A stretch of DNA of 22,639 bases from JAKACA01 sp050008715 (GTDB lineage Bacteria; Actinomycetota; Acidimicrobiia; Acidimicrobiales; Bog-793): NCBI GenBank assembly GCA_050008715.1, contig JBEKMC010000063.1, positions 1 through 22,639 on the forward strand, in the 5' to 3' direction. The translations under genes and the position numbers were made by a program. Below are positions 15,472 to 22,639 of this stretch, piece by piece (positions within the stretch are counted from its first letter, which is position 1; every line of letters starts with the position of its first letter). The notes beneath the pieces were generated by a model that saw only the letters and a program-made list of their open reading frames with translations, did no database searches and was not told the DNA's origin.

Positions 15472-16454
15472 CCTTGGTACAGCAGGACGAACGGCGTGAA
15501 GATGGCCGCCACGATCGTCATCACGCCGAGGGTGTAGTGCTGCGAGGCCGTGTTCACGATGGTGAGGTTGTTGGCAACCGAGATGGTGGAGACGAGCACC
15601 CGCGGGTAGAGGTTGAGGAAGACAGTCAGCATCGTCAACAAGATGGCGCCACCGGTGGCCACGAAAGCCCAGCCCTCGAGCTTCTCCCGCACGAGCCACG
15701 CCGTCCCGGCGAGGAGCACGAGTGCCATCACCGGGATGAAGCCTGGGACGACGCCGACGTCGTGGACGCGGTGTGCGGTGAGATAGGTCCAGGTGAGGAA
15801 CCCCAGCGTGATGACGAGGGCCACGGGGGCGAGCGCGAGGGCAGCACGCTGTGCGCGTTCGTGGATCGGTCCCTCCGTCTTCAGGCACAGGAACGTGGCA
15901 CCGTGCAGCAGGAACAGGCTCAAGGTGACGAGCCCGCCGAGAAGCCCATATGGCTCCACCAGGCGGAAGAAGCCGCCGACGACCTGTCCCGAGGCGTTGA
16001 CGGGCACGCCGCTGACGAAGTCGGCGAAGGCGACACCCCAGAGTAGGGCCGGTAGGAACGAGCCCCAGAAGATCGCCCGGTCCCACGCCTTGCGCCACTT
16101 GTCCTCGGGGCGCTTGCTGCGGTACTCGAAGGAGACGCCGCGGACGATGAGGGCCAGCAAGACGAGGAACAGCGGCAGGTAGAAACCCGAGAACACCGTG
16201 GCATACCACTTCGGGAATGCCGCGAACGTGGCGCCCCCGGCCACGAGCAGCCAGACCTCGTTGCCATCCCACGTCGGGCCGATGGCGTTGATGCAGATCC
16301 TCCGGTCGGTGTCGTCTTTCGACAGGAAGGGTGCCAGCATGCCGACCCCGAAGTCGAAGCCCTCGAGGAAGAAGTAGCCGAGCCAGAGCAGCGCGATGAG
16401 GGCGAACCAGAGGATCTGCAGGTTGCCCGGTTGAGTCGTGATCGTCGCAATCAT
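15426..16454 (-). CDS. cydB: Cytochrome bd ubiquinol/menaquinol oxidase subunit II
   Basis: This 342-residue polytopic membrane subunit pairs with CydA in the bd-type terminal oxidase, which reduces O2 to water with very high affinity and without proton pumping. The family N-terminus is clear (ALLWLGYFFLEGFDFGVGML, then INAIGPTWDGNEVWLLVAGG), as is FPKWYATVFSGFYLPLFLVL. The ATG at 16454 follows AGGGA and lies 28 bases after cydA. Its stop lies within the start of cydD. It is part of cydABDC. Confidence 0.97.
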   Translation of the reverse strand: MIATITTQPGNLQILWFALIALLWLGYFFLEGFDFGVGMLAPFLSKDDTDRRICINAIGPTWDGNEVWLLVAGGATFAAFPKWYATVFSGFYLPLFLVLLALIVRGVSFEYRSKRPEDKWRKAWDRAIFWGSFLPALLWGVAFADFVSGVPVNASGQVVGGFFRLVEPYGLLGGLVTLSLFLLHGATFLCLKTEGPIHERAQRAALALAPVALVITLGFLTWTYLTAHRVHDVGVVPGFIPVMALVLLAGTAWLVREKLEGWAFVATGGAILLTMLTVFLNLYPRVLVSTISVANNLTIVNTASQHYTLGVMTIVAAIFTPFVLLYQGWSYWVFRARVRRPS

Positions 16455-16482
16455 GATGCGGTCCCTATGTCCCCTTCGTTGC

Positions 16483-17988
16483 TCAATAGACGAGTGTGTC
16501 GACGAGGTCGTCGTGACCCGGGGTCTCGGCCGAGCCGTCCTTCAGCCCGGCCCCGGCGGCAAGAGCGAGCGCCAGCTGCGCCGGGTCGATCTCCAGCCCG
16601 GAACCTCCGTCGCCGGGCCCGCCGGCAGGCTCGTCGTCGATCGAGGTACGCGCCAGGCGCACGATCAAGCCGATCTCGATGATGCCGAGGAACGTGTAGA
16701 CGGCGGTGAAGCCGACGAGGCTGAGGCCGACCGTGACGGCGCTCACGTGGCTGACGGCTTTGGCGGTCGTGAGCAGCCCGTAGACGACCCACGGCTGGCG
16801 GCCCATCTCGGTGAAGATCCACCCGGTGGAGTTGGCGAGGAAGGGTGCTCCGATCGCCCATAGGGCGATGCGCAGGTACCGGGGGGCGTGTTCGAGTCGC
16901 CGTCGCCGCATCAGCCAGAGTCCGTAGAAGGCGACGCCGAGCATGACGAAGCCGAGGCCGACCATGAGGCGGAACGACCAATACGTGATCCAGAGGACCG
17001 GCTTGTAGTTGCCGGGCCCGTATTCCTTCACCTCGGCTGCCTGAACCTGGTTGATCCCCTCGACCTTGCCGTCCCAGGTGTTCGTGGCGAGCAGCGACAG
17101 GATGTGGGGGATGCGCACCTGGAACACCGGTTGCCCTGTCAGGTCGCCGATGGTGATGAGGGAGAAGCTGGCGCCTTCCTGCGAGTTGTAGAGCGCTTCC
17201 GCAGCCGCCATCTTCATCGGCTGCTGCTTCGACATGAGCTTGGCCTGGCTGTCGCCCATCCAGATCGTGCCGAGGACCGAGATGACGGCGACCACGATGG
17301 CGATGCGGGCTGCCAAGGCGTGCAGCGGGCGCTCGTGGTCCTTGCGCATGTGCCAGGCACTGATGCCGAGCATGACCATGGCGCCGGTCAGGAGGGCGGC
17401 GAACACGACGTGCAGGTACTCCCCGATGAACGTCGAGTTGCCGATCACGGCCCAGAAGTCCGTCATGACGGCCTGCTGGGTCTTCGGGTCGATCTTGAAG
17501 CCGACCGGGTGCTGCATCCAGGCGTTGGCCGCCAGGATGAAAGCGGCCGAGAGCAACGTCCCGAGGCTCACCATCCAGATGCAGGCGAGGTGCACTCGGC
17601 GCGACACCCGGTCGCGGCCGAAGATCCACACGCCGAGGAATGTCGACTCCATGAAGAACGCCAGCAGGCCCTCGATGGCGAGGGGCGCTCCGAAGATGTT
17701 GCCGACGAAGGTGGAGTACTGCGACCACGCCATCCCGAACTGGAACTCGAGCACGATCCCGGTGACGACCCCGATGGCGAAGTTCACGAGGAAGATGTGG
17801 CCCCACCAGCGGGCGAGTTTCTCGTAGCGGGCGTCCTTCGTGCGGTAGGCGGCCGTCTGCAGCAGAGCCACGAGGAATGCCAGCCCGATCGAGAGCGGCA
17901 CGAAGAGGAAGTGGAAGACCGTCGTGATCGCGAACTGCCAGCGGGCAAGCGAGAGGGCGGTCATCCCCGCGACGAGAGGAGAGGGCAT
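16483..17988 (-). CDS. cydA: Cytochrome bd ubiquinol/menaquinol oxidase subunit I
   Basis: This 501-residue heme subunit carries the quinol site and hemes b558, b595 and d. Ligands are visible: His26 (TTVFHFLFVPLSIG) for b595, and His193 (GEYLHVVFAALLTG) with Met395 (TEMGRQPW) for b558. The GRQPW motif is intact, and the quinol-binding loop between helices 6 and 7 is of the short type. The ATG at 17988 is preferred over ATG 17964 and TTG 18030, because a DosR-like box and a TTCAAT -10 place the predicted transcription start at this ATG, making the message leaderless; no Shine-Dalgarno is visible. The C-terminal tail (about 450-501) is Gly/Asp-rich. First gene of cydABDC plus the nitroreductase. 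Confidence 0.95.
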   Translation of the reverse strand: MPSPLVAGMTALSLARWQFAITTVFHFLFVPLSIGLAFLVALLQTAAYRTKDARYEKLARWWGHIFLVNFAIGVVTGIVLEFQFGMAWSQYSTFVGNIFGAPLAIEGLLAFFMESTFLGVWIFGRDRVSRRVHLACIWMVSLGTLLSAAFILAANAWMQHPVGFKIDPKTQQAVMTDFWAVIGNSTFIGEYLHVVFAALLTGAMVMLGISAWHMRKDHERPLHALAARIAIVVAVISVLGTIWMGDSQAKLMSKQQPMKMAAAEALYNSQEGASFSLITIGDLTGQPVFQVRIPHILSLLATNTWDGKVEGINQVQAAEVKEYGPGNYKPVLWITYWSFRLMVGLGFVMLGVAFYGLWLMRRRRLEHAPRYLRIALWAIGAPFLANSTGWIFTEMGRQPWVVYGLLTTAKAVSHVSAVTVGLSLVGFTAVYTFLGIIEIGLIVRLARTSIDDEPAGGPGDGGSGLEIDPAQLALALAAGAGLKDGSAETPGHDDLVDTLVY

Positions 17989-17994
17989 GCGTCC

Positions 17995-18037
17995 ATTGAA
18001 GACACCGCAAGAGGCCTGACCTAGGGCCAAAAGTCCC
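17995..18037 (-). promoter_or_regulatory. DosR/DevR-like box and -10 element of the cyd operon
   Basis: On the minus strand the dyad AGGGACTTTTGGCCCTAG (18038-18021) is the best box in the window: its core at 18037-18024 fits GGGNC-N4-GNCCC fully. TTCAAT (18000-17995) is centred 33 bases downstream. The predicted transcription start falls at or next to the cydA ATG at 17988. Confidence 0.75.
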
Positions 18038-18095
18038 TATCGATCGGAGGTTGTCGACAGTCAGCCTGTCATGACTTCGGGCCGGCGGCCGGTCC

Positions 18096-18995
18096 TCAGT
18101 CGCTCGGGACGAGGACGGCGGCGCCGTTCACCCGATCGTGTACGAGGTCGCTCAGCGCCGTGCTGGCGGCTTCGAGGGGATACGCGGTCGTCTTCACCTG
18201 GATGCCGATCCGGGCCGCCACTTCGAGGAACTCTTCGCCGTCGGCGCGGGTGTTGGCGGTGACACTGCGCAGGCTCCGCTCCTCGAAGAGGTCGGTTGCA
18301 TAGTGCAGGGTCGGGATGTCGCTCAGGTAGATGCCGGCGACGGCGAGCGTCCCGCCACGGTCGAGGGCTCGCAGGCAGCCGGGAACGAGGCTCCCGACCG
18401 GGGCGAAGAGGATGGCGGCGTCGAGCGGCTCGGGCGGCGCGTCGTCGGCGCCGGCGGCGCTCGAGACGCCGAGCTCGAGGGCGAGCGCCTGTGCCTGCGG
18501 TGATCTCGTGAGCACGTGGACGCGGGCCCCGTCGGCAAGAGCGATCTGGGCTGTGAGATGTGCCGAGGCCCCGAACCCGTAGATGCCGAGGCGGCCGCCC
18601 GGCGGGAGCTCGGCGCGGCGGAGGGCGCGGTAACCGATGATGCCGGCGCAGAGCAGCGGCGCCGCCATCTCGTCGGAGAACGCCGCCGGCAGGGCGTAGG
18701 CGAAGGCCTCGTCGGCCACGGCGTACTCGGCGTAGCCGCCGTCGCGATCCCACCCGGTGAATCTCGGGTCGACGCAGAGGTTCTCCCGACCTGCCTGACA
18801 GAAACGGCACACCCCACACGTCCTCGCCAACCAGGGCACGCCGATCCGGTCCCCGACCTCGAACCGGTTGGCGCCCGGCCCGAGCCGGTCGACGAGGCCG
18901 ACGATCTCGTGCCCCGGGATCGTGAGCGGGCGCCTCGCCTCGAGGTCGCCTTCGGCCAGGTGAAGATCGGTGCGGCAGACGCCGCACGCCAGCAC
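18096..18995 (-). CDS. Zinc-binding alcohol dehydrogenase, N-terminally truncated
   Basis: This MDR-type zinc dehydrogenase would have 299 residues from the GTG at 18995. It begins directly at the catalytic zinc motif (VLACGVCRTDLHLAEGDL), so the first 30 or so residues of the usual GroES-like domain are missing. An in-frame TGA lies four codons upstream and no other frame before it encodes the missing part. Everything else is present: the GHEIVG glutamate/histidine, four structural cysteines (CGVCRFCQAGRENLC), the third catalytic cysteine in APLLCAGIIGYRAL and the coenzyme motif GIYGFGASAH. It resembles the zinc-binding dehydrogenase subgroup that includes mycobacterial AdhA. Activity is doubtful; a deletion or an assembly error are both possible. 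It lies upstream of cydA on the same strand. Confidence 0.75.
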   Translation of the reverse strand: MLACGVCRTDLHLAEGDLEARRPLTIPGHEIVGLVDRLGPGANRFEVGDRIGVPWLARTCGVCRFCQAGRENLCVDPRFTGWDRDGGYAEYAVADEAFAYALPAAFSDEMAAPLLCAGIIGYRALRRAELPPGGRLGIYGFGASAHLTAQIALADGARVHVLTRSPQAQALALELGVSSAAGADDAPPEPLDAAILFAPVGSLVPGCLRALDRGGTLAVAGIYLSDIPTLHYATDLFEERSLRSVTANTRADGEEFLEVAARIGIQVKTTAYPLEAASTALSDLVHDRVNGAAVLVPSD

Positions 18996-19092
18996 GCGAG
19001 GCGTGCATCATCGATCCATGTTGCCGCAACGGCGGGTTTCTCGGAGTCTGCCTCGGAGGCGCTCAGCCCGCGGACCACGTGGTGGGCGGCCG

Positions 19093-19098
19093 TATGCT
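19093..19098 (+). promoter_or_regulatory. -10 hexamer of the universal stress protein gene
   Basis: TATGCT, a good actinobacterial -10, lies 54 bases before the ATG at 19153. The region at 19071-19076 (CGGACC) is a weak -35. A CCACGTGG palindrome at 19075-19082 lies in the spacer and could be an operator. No GGGNC-N4-GNCCC dyad was found here. Confidence 0.4.
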
Positions 19099-19152
19099 CG
19101 GAAGCGCCACTGTCGTGGCCTCCAGCTGAGGCTGTGAACGGAAGAAGGGAAC

Positions 19153-19608
19153 ATGGCTGAGGACACCCGGATCGTGGTCGGGATTGACGGATCGCCGCAA
19201 TCGAAAGTCGCCCTCGCCTGGGCAGCCCGGCAGGCCAAGCTCACCGGAGTTCCGCTCTGCGTCGTCATCGCCTGGGAGCTGCCGACCACCTACGGTTGGG
19301 CGGCACCGCTGCCCGAAGGCTTGGACTTCGAGAAGGACTCCGAAGGTGTGGTCAACGACGAGGTGGCGGCCGTCATCGGTCCGGATGCCGCCAGTCAGCT
19401 CGATCTCTCCGTCGAGGTCGTCGAAGGCCATCCCGCCGCTGTGCTGCTGCACCAGTCGGAGACGGCCGCCCTCGTCGTCGTAGGCTCCCGCGGGCACGGA
19501 GCCTTCGCCGGCATGCTGCTCGGTTCGGTCGGCCAGCACCTCGCCGCTCATGCCCATTGCCCCGTGATGATCATCCGGGACGGCAAGGCGGCGCCGGGCG
19601 GGGAGTGA
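19153..19608 (+). CDS. Universal stress protein, single-domain UspA family
   Basis: This 151-residue cytoplasmic protein has the UspA fold. The first strand ends in IVVGIDGS with Asp12, and the ATP-binding motif G2xG9xG(S/T) is intact in VVVGSRGHGAFAGMLLGSVG, so it is predicted to bind ATP. CPVMIIRDG is the family end strand. The ATG follows GAAGGGA closely. It is divergent from the truncated dehydrogenase and convergent with the split-barrel protein. Universal stress proteins are prominent in hypoxia regulons of mycobacteria, which fits the neighbourhood. Confidence 0.93.
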   Translation: MAEDTRIVVGIDGSPQSKVALAWAARQAKLTGVPLCVVIAWELPTTYGWAAPLPEGLDFEKDSEGVVNDEVAAVIGPDAASQLDLSVEVVEGHPAAVLLHQSETAALVVVGSRGHGAFAGMLLGSVGQHLAAHAHCPVMIIRDGKAAPGGE

Positions 19609-19663
19609 CGACAGTCGCGTCAGTGACGCCGGCGTCGAGCTGGTCGGTTGGGTTGGAGGGCGG

Positions 19664-20125
19664 TCAGCCGAGCTGGTAGCGGGCGAGCGCTCCGACTGCG
19701 AACCGCCGGCCCGACACGTGGTCGACGGCGATGCGGACGTACACGGCGCCGGGTTCGCCCACGAGCGGCGTCAGCCCGAGGGCGGTGGCGTCCTCGAGCT
19801 CGAGCGGATCGCGAACCAGGTAGGCAGTTCCCTGCGCGAGCACGCTCCACGCCTCCGGCGCGGGCGAGTCGCGGGTGTCGATGTGCTCGATCTCGAAGCT
19901 CACCGCCGGCTCCTCGATGAGCGCACGGAGCGCCGTGCCGGTACCGAGGCACAGGAGGATGTCGCCTTCGTGCCGCACGTAGTTCACCGGCAGGATGACG
20001 ATCCTGCCGGCGACCGCAAAGCCGAGATGACCGACGTGCCCGGCGGAGCGGTCCAGCAACATGTGGCAGTCAGCCGCGGACAAGACCTCTGAACCGCGCT
20101 CGTCACGATCGCTCGAGGCATCCAT
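19664..20125 (-). CDS. Split-barrel flavoprotein, pyridoxamine 5'-phosphate oxidase-like
   Basis: This 153-residue protein belongs to the FMN-binding split-barrel fold (Pyridox_ox_2 type). Marks are the first helix AADCHMLLDRSAGHVGHLGF, the strand pair GRIVILPVNYVRHEGDILLC, TGTALRALIEEPAVSFEIEHID and AWSVLAQGTAYLV. Such proteins bind FMN, F420 or heme; the ligand here is not known. Similar proteins (Rv0080, Rv3129) belong to the mycobacterial DosR regulon. A DosR-like box and a TACCAT -10 (20139-20134) precede the ATG, and predicted transcription starts about two bases before it, so it is probably leaderless. It lies just downstream of the arginine decarboxylase terminator. Confidence 0.85.
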   Translation of the reverse strand: MDASSDRDERGSEVLSAADCHMLLDRSAGHVGHLGFAVAGRIVILPVNYVRHEGDILLCLGTGTALRALIEEPAVSFEIEHIDTRDSPAPEAWSVLAQGTAYLVRDPLELEDATALGLTPLVGEPGAVYVRIAVDHVSGRRFAVGALARYQLG

Positions 20126-20133
20126 CGTGGAAA

Positions 20134-20176
20134 ATGGTACGGCCGGTTGCCTCGGCGGCCTAGGGTCCTTCGCCTC
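20134..20176 (-). promoter_or_regulatory. DosR/DevR-like box and -10 element of the split-barrel gene
   Basis: On the minus strand the dyad GAGGCGAAGGACCC (20176-20163), followed by TAG, matches GGGNC-N4-GNCCC except at position 2. TACCAT (20139-20134), a strong -10, is centred exactly 33 bases past the dyad centre. The dyad is the weakest of the five with gap, but the spacing supports it. Confidence 0.55.
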
Positions 20177-20180
20177 TGAT

Positions 20181-20211
20181 GGCGGGCGACCCTCGCGAGG
20201 TTCCGCCCGCC
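20181..20211 (-). terminator. Hairpin terminator after the arginine decarboxylase gene
   Basis: The outer arms GGCGGGC (20181-20187) and GCCCGCC (20205-20211) pair, and an inner self-complementary CCTCGCGAGG (20191-20200) extends the stem. It starts 18 bases past the decarboxylase stop (20229-20231). No T-tract follows. It isolates the decarboxylase from the box and promoter of the next gene. Confidence 0.6.
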
Positions 20212-20228
20212 ATCCGGGCGAGGGGTCG

Positions 20229-22639
20229 TTACTCAGCTACGACGTAGGTGTAGTAGCGCAAGGAGCCGTCGTCCTCCCGCCGGGGGAAGATGCCTTGCAT
20301 CTCCGTCTCGAAGCCGGGGAATTGGTTGTCGTTCTCCTCGAACAGGCGAAGGTAGGCGACGGCAGCCGAGTCGGCGGCGAAGCGCTCGCCGGGCACCATG
20401 ATGGCGATCCCGGGTGGGTAGACCACGACAAGGCTGGCGGCCACGCGTCCGGCAAGCTCGTCCAAGGGGATTAGCTCGACGTCGTTGCGGATGAGCGCCG
20501 TGTGGGCGGCCGCTGGTGCGAGCACGATCTCCGGCTCGTGGCCGGCGTTGTAGACCGCCCGCTGCAGTGCGTCGGCTTCCCGGGTCTTGAGGAGCTGGTG
20601 CATCTCGTCGCAGAGCTGGCGCAAGCTGACGTTCCCGTACCGCTCCGGGTTGGCCGCCACAAGGTCGGGGAGCACATCGGCGAGCGCGACTCCCTTGTCG
20701 TAGGCGCGCTTGAAGTCGAGCAGCTCGGAGAGCAGCGTGGCCGACTTGCCTCGCTCGATGGCCGGCGTCACGAGCAGCAGGATCGTGTAGAAGCTCGTCT
20801 TCTCGTTCACGATGCCCCGTGAGCGCAGCACCGCCGCCGGCACCGCGGCCGGAATGCCCGTCGTGGAGAACTGGCGACCGTTCTCGATGCCGGGCGTCGT
20901 GAGCGAGCACTTCGTCGGGTCGAGCATGACGTAGCCAGGGGCCAGACCGTCGAGGTCGTGCCAGTCGTCGCCTTCGTGGAACATCCAGCACTCCGGCACG
21001 CTCGCAAGGATGTCGTCGGACACGTCCCGCCAGGCAACCCCTTCGATGCCGCCGTTGGCGATCGCTTTCGCGATCGTGTCGCGGGTGTCGGCGGTGAGGA
21101 ACGGCGCCCCCAGGGCCGCTTCCAGCTGCTCGATCCCCACGGTGACGCGATGGGGGCCGAAGATGTCGAAGAACCAGCTGTGGGCGGGATCGCCGTCGCG
21201 GGCGCCGATCTCGTCGTGGTAGGCCTCGACTTGCTTGCGCAAGGCGATCGACTCCCGCACGGCGTCGTCCATGAGCGCGAAGCCCGGACGCCCCCGCATG
21301 ATCTCGGCGCCGACGTCGAGGGAGGCGATCATGTTGTACTGCGGCGAGGTCGAGGTGTGCATCATGAATATCTCGTTGAAGCGGTTGTGGTCGATGCGCC
21401 GCTTCTGGCCCCGTAAGTGTGAGTCGCGGACGTGGATCTGCGACGCCTGTGACATGCCCGCGAGGCACTTGTGGGTCGACTGGGTCGTGTAGATGCCCGG
21501 GTCCTCCGGCCCGAGGTTCTCGAGCGACATGCCGAAACGATCGACGAACAGCGGGTGGAACTTCGCATAACCCATCCAGGCCTCGTCGAAGATGATGTAG
21601 TCACACAGCGAGCCGATGCGGTCGAGCACTTCGCGCTCGTTGTAGCAGACGCCGTCATAGGTGGTGTTCGTCAAGATGGCGAGACGGAAGGGGCGCTTCT
21701 TCTTGGCGACCTCCGGGTCGGTGACGAGCGGGTTGGCGGCGATCTGGCCGCGGATGTAGTCCTCGTTCAAGAGACGATGGTCGACCGGTCCGATGATGCC
21801 GTTGGCATCACGCGTCGGGTTCAGGTACACGGGGATGGCGCCGGCCATCATGAGAGCGCCGTGATGCATGGACTTGTGGCAGTTGCGGTCGAAGAGCACG
21901 AGGTCGCCCGGAGCGAGCAGTGACATCGTCACCATCTTGTTCGAGGTGGACGTGCCGTTCAGCACGAAGTAGGTCCTCTCGGCGCCGAAGATCTCGGCGG
22001 CGCGTTGCTCTGCGTCGAGCACGGGGCCCTGGTGCTGGAGGATGGACCCGAGCTCGGGGGAGGCGTTGCAGAGGTCGCCTCGCAGGAACGGCTCGCCCAC
22101 GTAGTCGAAGAAGATGCGGCCGAGGGGGGTCTTGCGGTAGAACATGCCGCCGTTGTGGCCCGGGCAGCACCAGACCCAGTTGTAGTCGTCCACGTAACGT
22201 TTGAGTGCCCCGAAGAACGGTGACAAGAGCTGGTCGGCATAGTCGGTCACGAGGCGCTCGACGCGGCCGGCGACGAAGTCCGGCGTGTCCTCGTGGAGCC
22301 AGAAGGCGCCGTCGATCAGCTCGGCGACCTCGAGCGGAAAGCTCTCGATGTCGGAGCGCTCGGCCAGCAGGAGAACCGGAAGCTTCTCGTTCAGGCTGTG
22401 GAGCTGCTCGACGGCGCTGCTCAGCTCCCGCTGGGAGGCGAACAGGTCCCAGTCGAGCAGGGCGGCGCCGATGGCTGCGTTCGAGGACACGGTGAACTTG
22501 ACGTCGGCAAGGGTCTTCGCCGTGATGACGCTGAGGCCGCGCTCGACGAGCGCGGCCTCGATCGCCTCGGCGGCTCGGCCGACGGCCGAGCCGCTGCCGA
22601 GCTCGTGCTCGGCCAAGAGGACTGGGTAGTGGTCGTAAT
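20229..22639 (-). CDS. Arginine decarboxylase, AdiA-type Orn/Lys/Arg decarboxylase (5' partial)
   Basis: This PLP enzyme of the large fold-I Orn/Lys/Arg decarboxylase family probably converts arginine to agmatine, consuming a proton. At least 802 residues are seen and the frame continues through the window edge (codons YDHYPVLLAEHE), so the start lies just outside. A receiver-like N-terminal wing is followed by the PLP domain: SWAAPGH of AdiA is here WVWCCPGHNGG, then FGAERTYFVLNGTS, DRNCHKSMHHG, IIFDEAWMGYAKFHP and the PLP lysine in TQSTHKCLAGMSQASQIHVR (Lys codon at 21468-21470). The C-terminal domain ends YPPGIAIMVPGE. It resembles AdiA more than lysine or ornithine forms by eye, but specificity is not proven. 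No antiporter partner is visible in the window. Confidence 0.9.
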   Translation of the reverse strand, partial: YDHYPVLLAEHELGSGSAVGRAAEAIEAALVERGLSVITAKTLADVKFTVSSNAAIGAALLDWDLFASQRELSSAVEQLHSLNEKLPVLLLAERSDIESFPLEVAELIDGAFWLHEDTPDFVAGRVERLVTDYADQLLSPFFGALKRYVDDYNWVWCCPGHNGGMFYRKTPLGRIFFDYVGEPFLRGDLCNASPELGSILQHQGPVLDAEQRAAEIFGAERTYFVLNGTSTSNKMVTMSLLAPGDLVLFDRNCHKSMHHGALMMAGAIPVYLNPTRDANGIIGPVDHRLLNEDYIRGQIAANPLVTDPEVAKKKRPFRLAILTNTTYDGVCYNEREVLDRIGSLCDYIIFDEAWMGYAKFHPLFVDRFGMSLENLGPEDPGIYTTQSTHKCLAGMSQASQIHVRDSHLRGQKRRIDHNRFNEIFMMHTSTSPQYNMIASLDVGAEIMRGRPGFALMDDAVRESIALRKQVEAYHDEIGARDGDPAHSWFFDIFGPHRVTVGIEQLEAALGAPFLTADTRDTIAKAIANGGIEGVAWRDVSDDILASVPECWMFHEGDDWHDLDGLAPGYVMLDPTKCSLTTPGIENGRQFSTTGIPAAVPAAVLRSRGIVNEKTSFYTILLLVTPAIERGKSATLLSELLDFKRAYDKGVALADVLPDLVAANPERYGNVSLRQLCDEMHQLLKTREADALQRAVYNAGHEPEIVLAPAAAHTALIRNDVELIPLDELAGRVAASLVVVYPPGIAIMVPGERFAADSAAVAYLRLFEENDNQFPGFETEMQGIFPRREDDGSLRYYTYVVAE

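Noticed and set aside
15472..16272. An extension of the CydD frame by 267 codons, suggesting a giant fusion
   Set aside because: The extra part is Arg/Pro-rich and reads antiphase through cydB, which has a perfect family sequence.
16888..18024. Plus-strand open frame opposite cydA
   Set aside because: Acidic, His-rich shadow with no domain; cydA on the other strand explains the region.
19625..19636. GACGCCGGCGTC palindrome between convergent genes
   Set aside because: Only 12 bases with no loop; too short to claim as a terminator in such GC-rich DNA.

Overview
High-GC chromosomal DNA, most likely from an actinobacterium. The signs are dense GC-rich coding with long antisense shadow ORFs, GTG starts, apparently leaderless genes, the order cydA-cydB-cydD-cydC, a DevS/DosT-type GAF histidine kinase and an Acg-type nitroreductase. 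A non-mycobacterial lineage such as Acidimicrobiia is a guess. There is no rRNA, tRNA, CRISPR array, phage or insertion sequence. No stretch over 300 bases lacks a gene.

Left part (1-6509): the end of a probable membrane protein followed by a 42-base palindrome; a nitronate monooxygenase; a convergent tetR-MFS efflux pair joined by an ATGA overlap, with a clear dyad operator before tetR; a divergent alpha/beta-hydrolase coupled to an M20 metallopeptidase; and a small four-helix membrane protein. These read as ordinary housekeeping or detoxification genes.

Right part (6569-22639): genes for low oxygen, redox and energy stress. They are glyceraldehyde-3-phosphate dehydrogenase, a kinase-less KdpD-like membrane sensor, a DevS/DosT-like GAF histidine kinase, an unrecognised small protein, the cytochrome bd operon cydABDC ending in an Acg-type nitroreductase, a 5'-truncated zinc alcohol dehydrogenase, a universal stress protein, a split-barrel (pyridoxamine-phosphate-oxidase-like) flavoprotein and an AdiA-type arginine decarboxylase running off the right edge.

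The main discovery is that five transcription units in the right part each carry a dyad of form GGGNC-N4-GNCCC, usually followed by TA. In every case a -10-like hexamer is centred exactly 33 bases downstream of the dyad centre. The five are in front of gap, the KdpD-like gene, the 10058 gene, cydA and the split-barrel gene. The dyad resembles the DosR/DevR box of mycobacteria, and the gene content (Acg nitroreductase, universal stress protein, split-barrel flavoprotein, DevS-like kinase) parallels the mycobacterial dormancy regulon. I infer a DosR-like hypoxia or redox regulon built around cytochrome bd and glycolysis. The cognate response regulator is not in the window.

Other points of interest are four in-frame microrepeats confined to cydD and cydC, short tandem duplications at gene ends, and an alcohol dehydrogenase missing its first strands upstream of the cyd operon.
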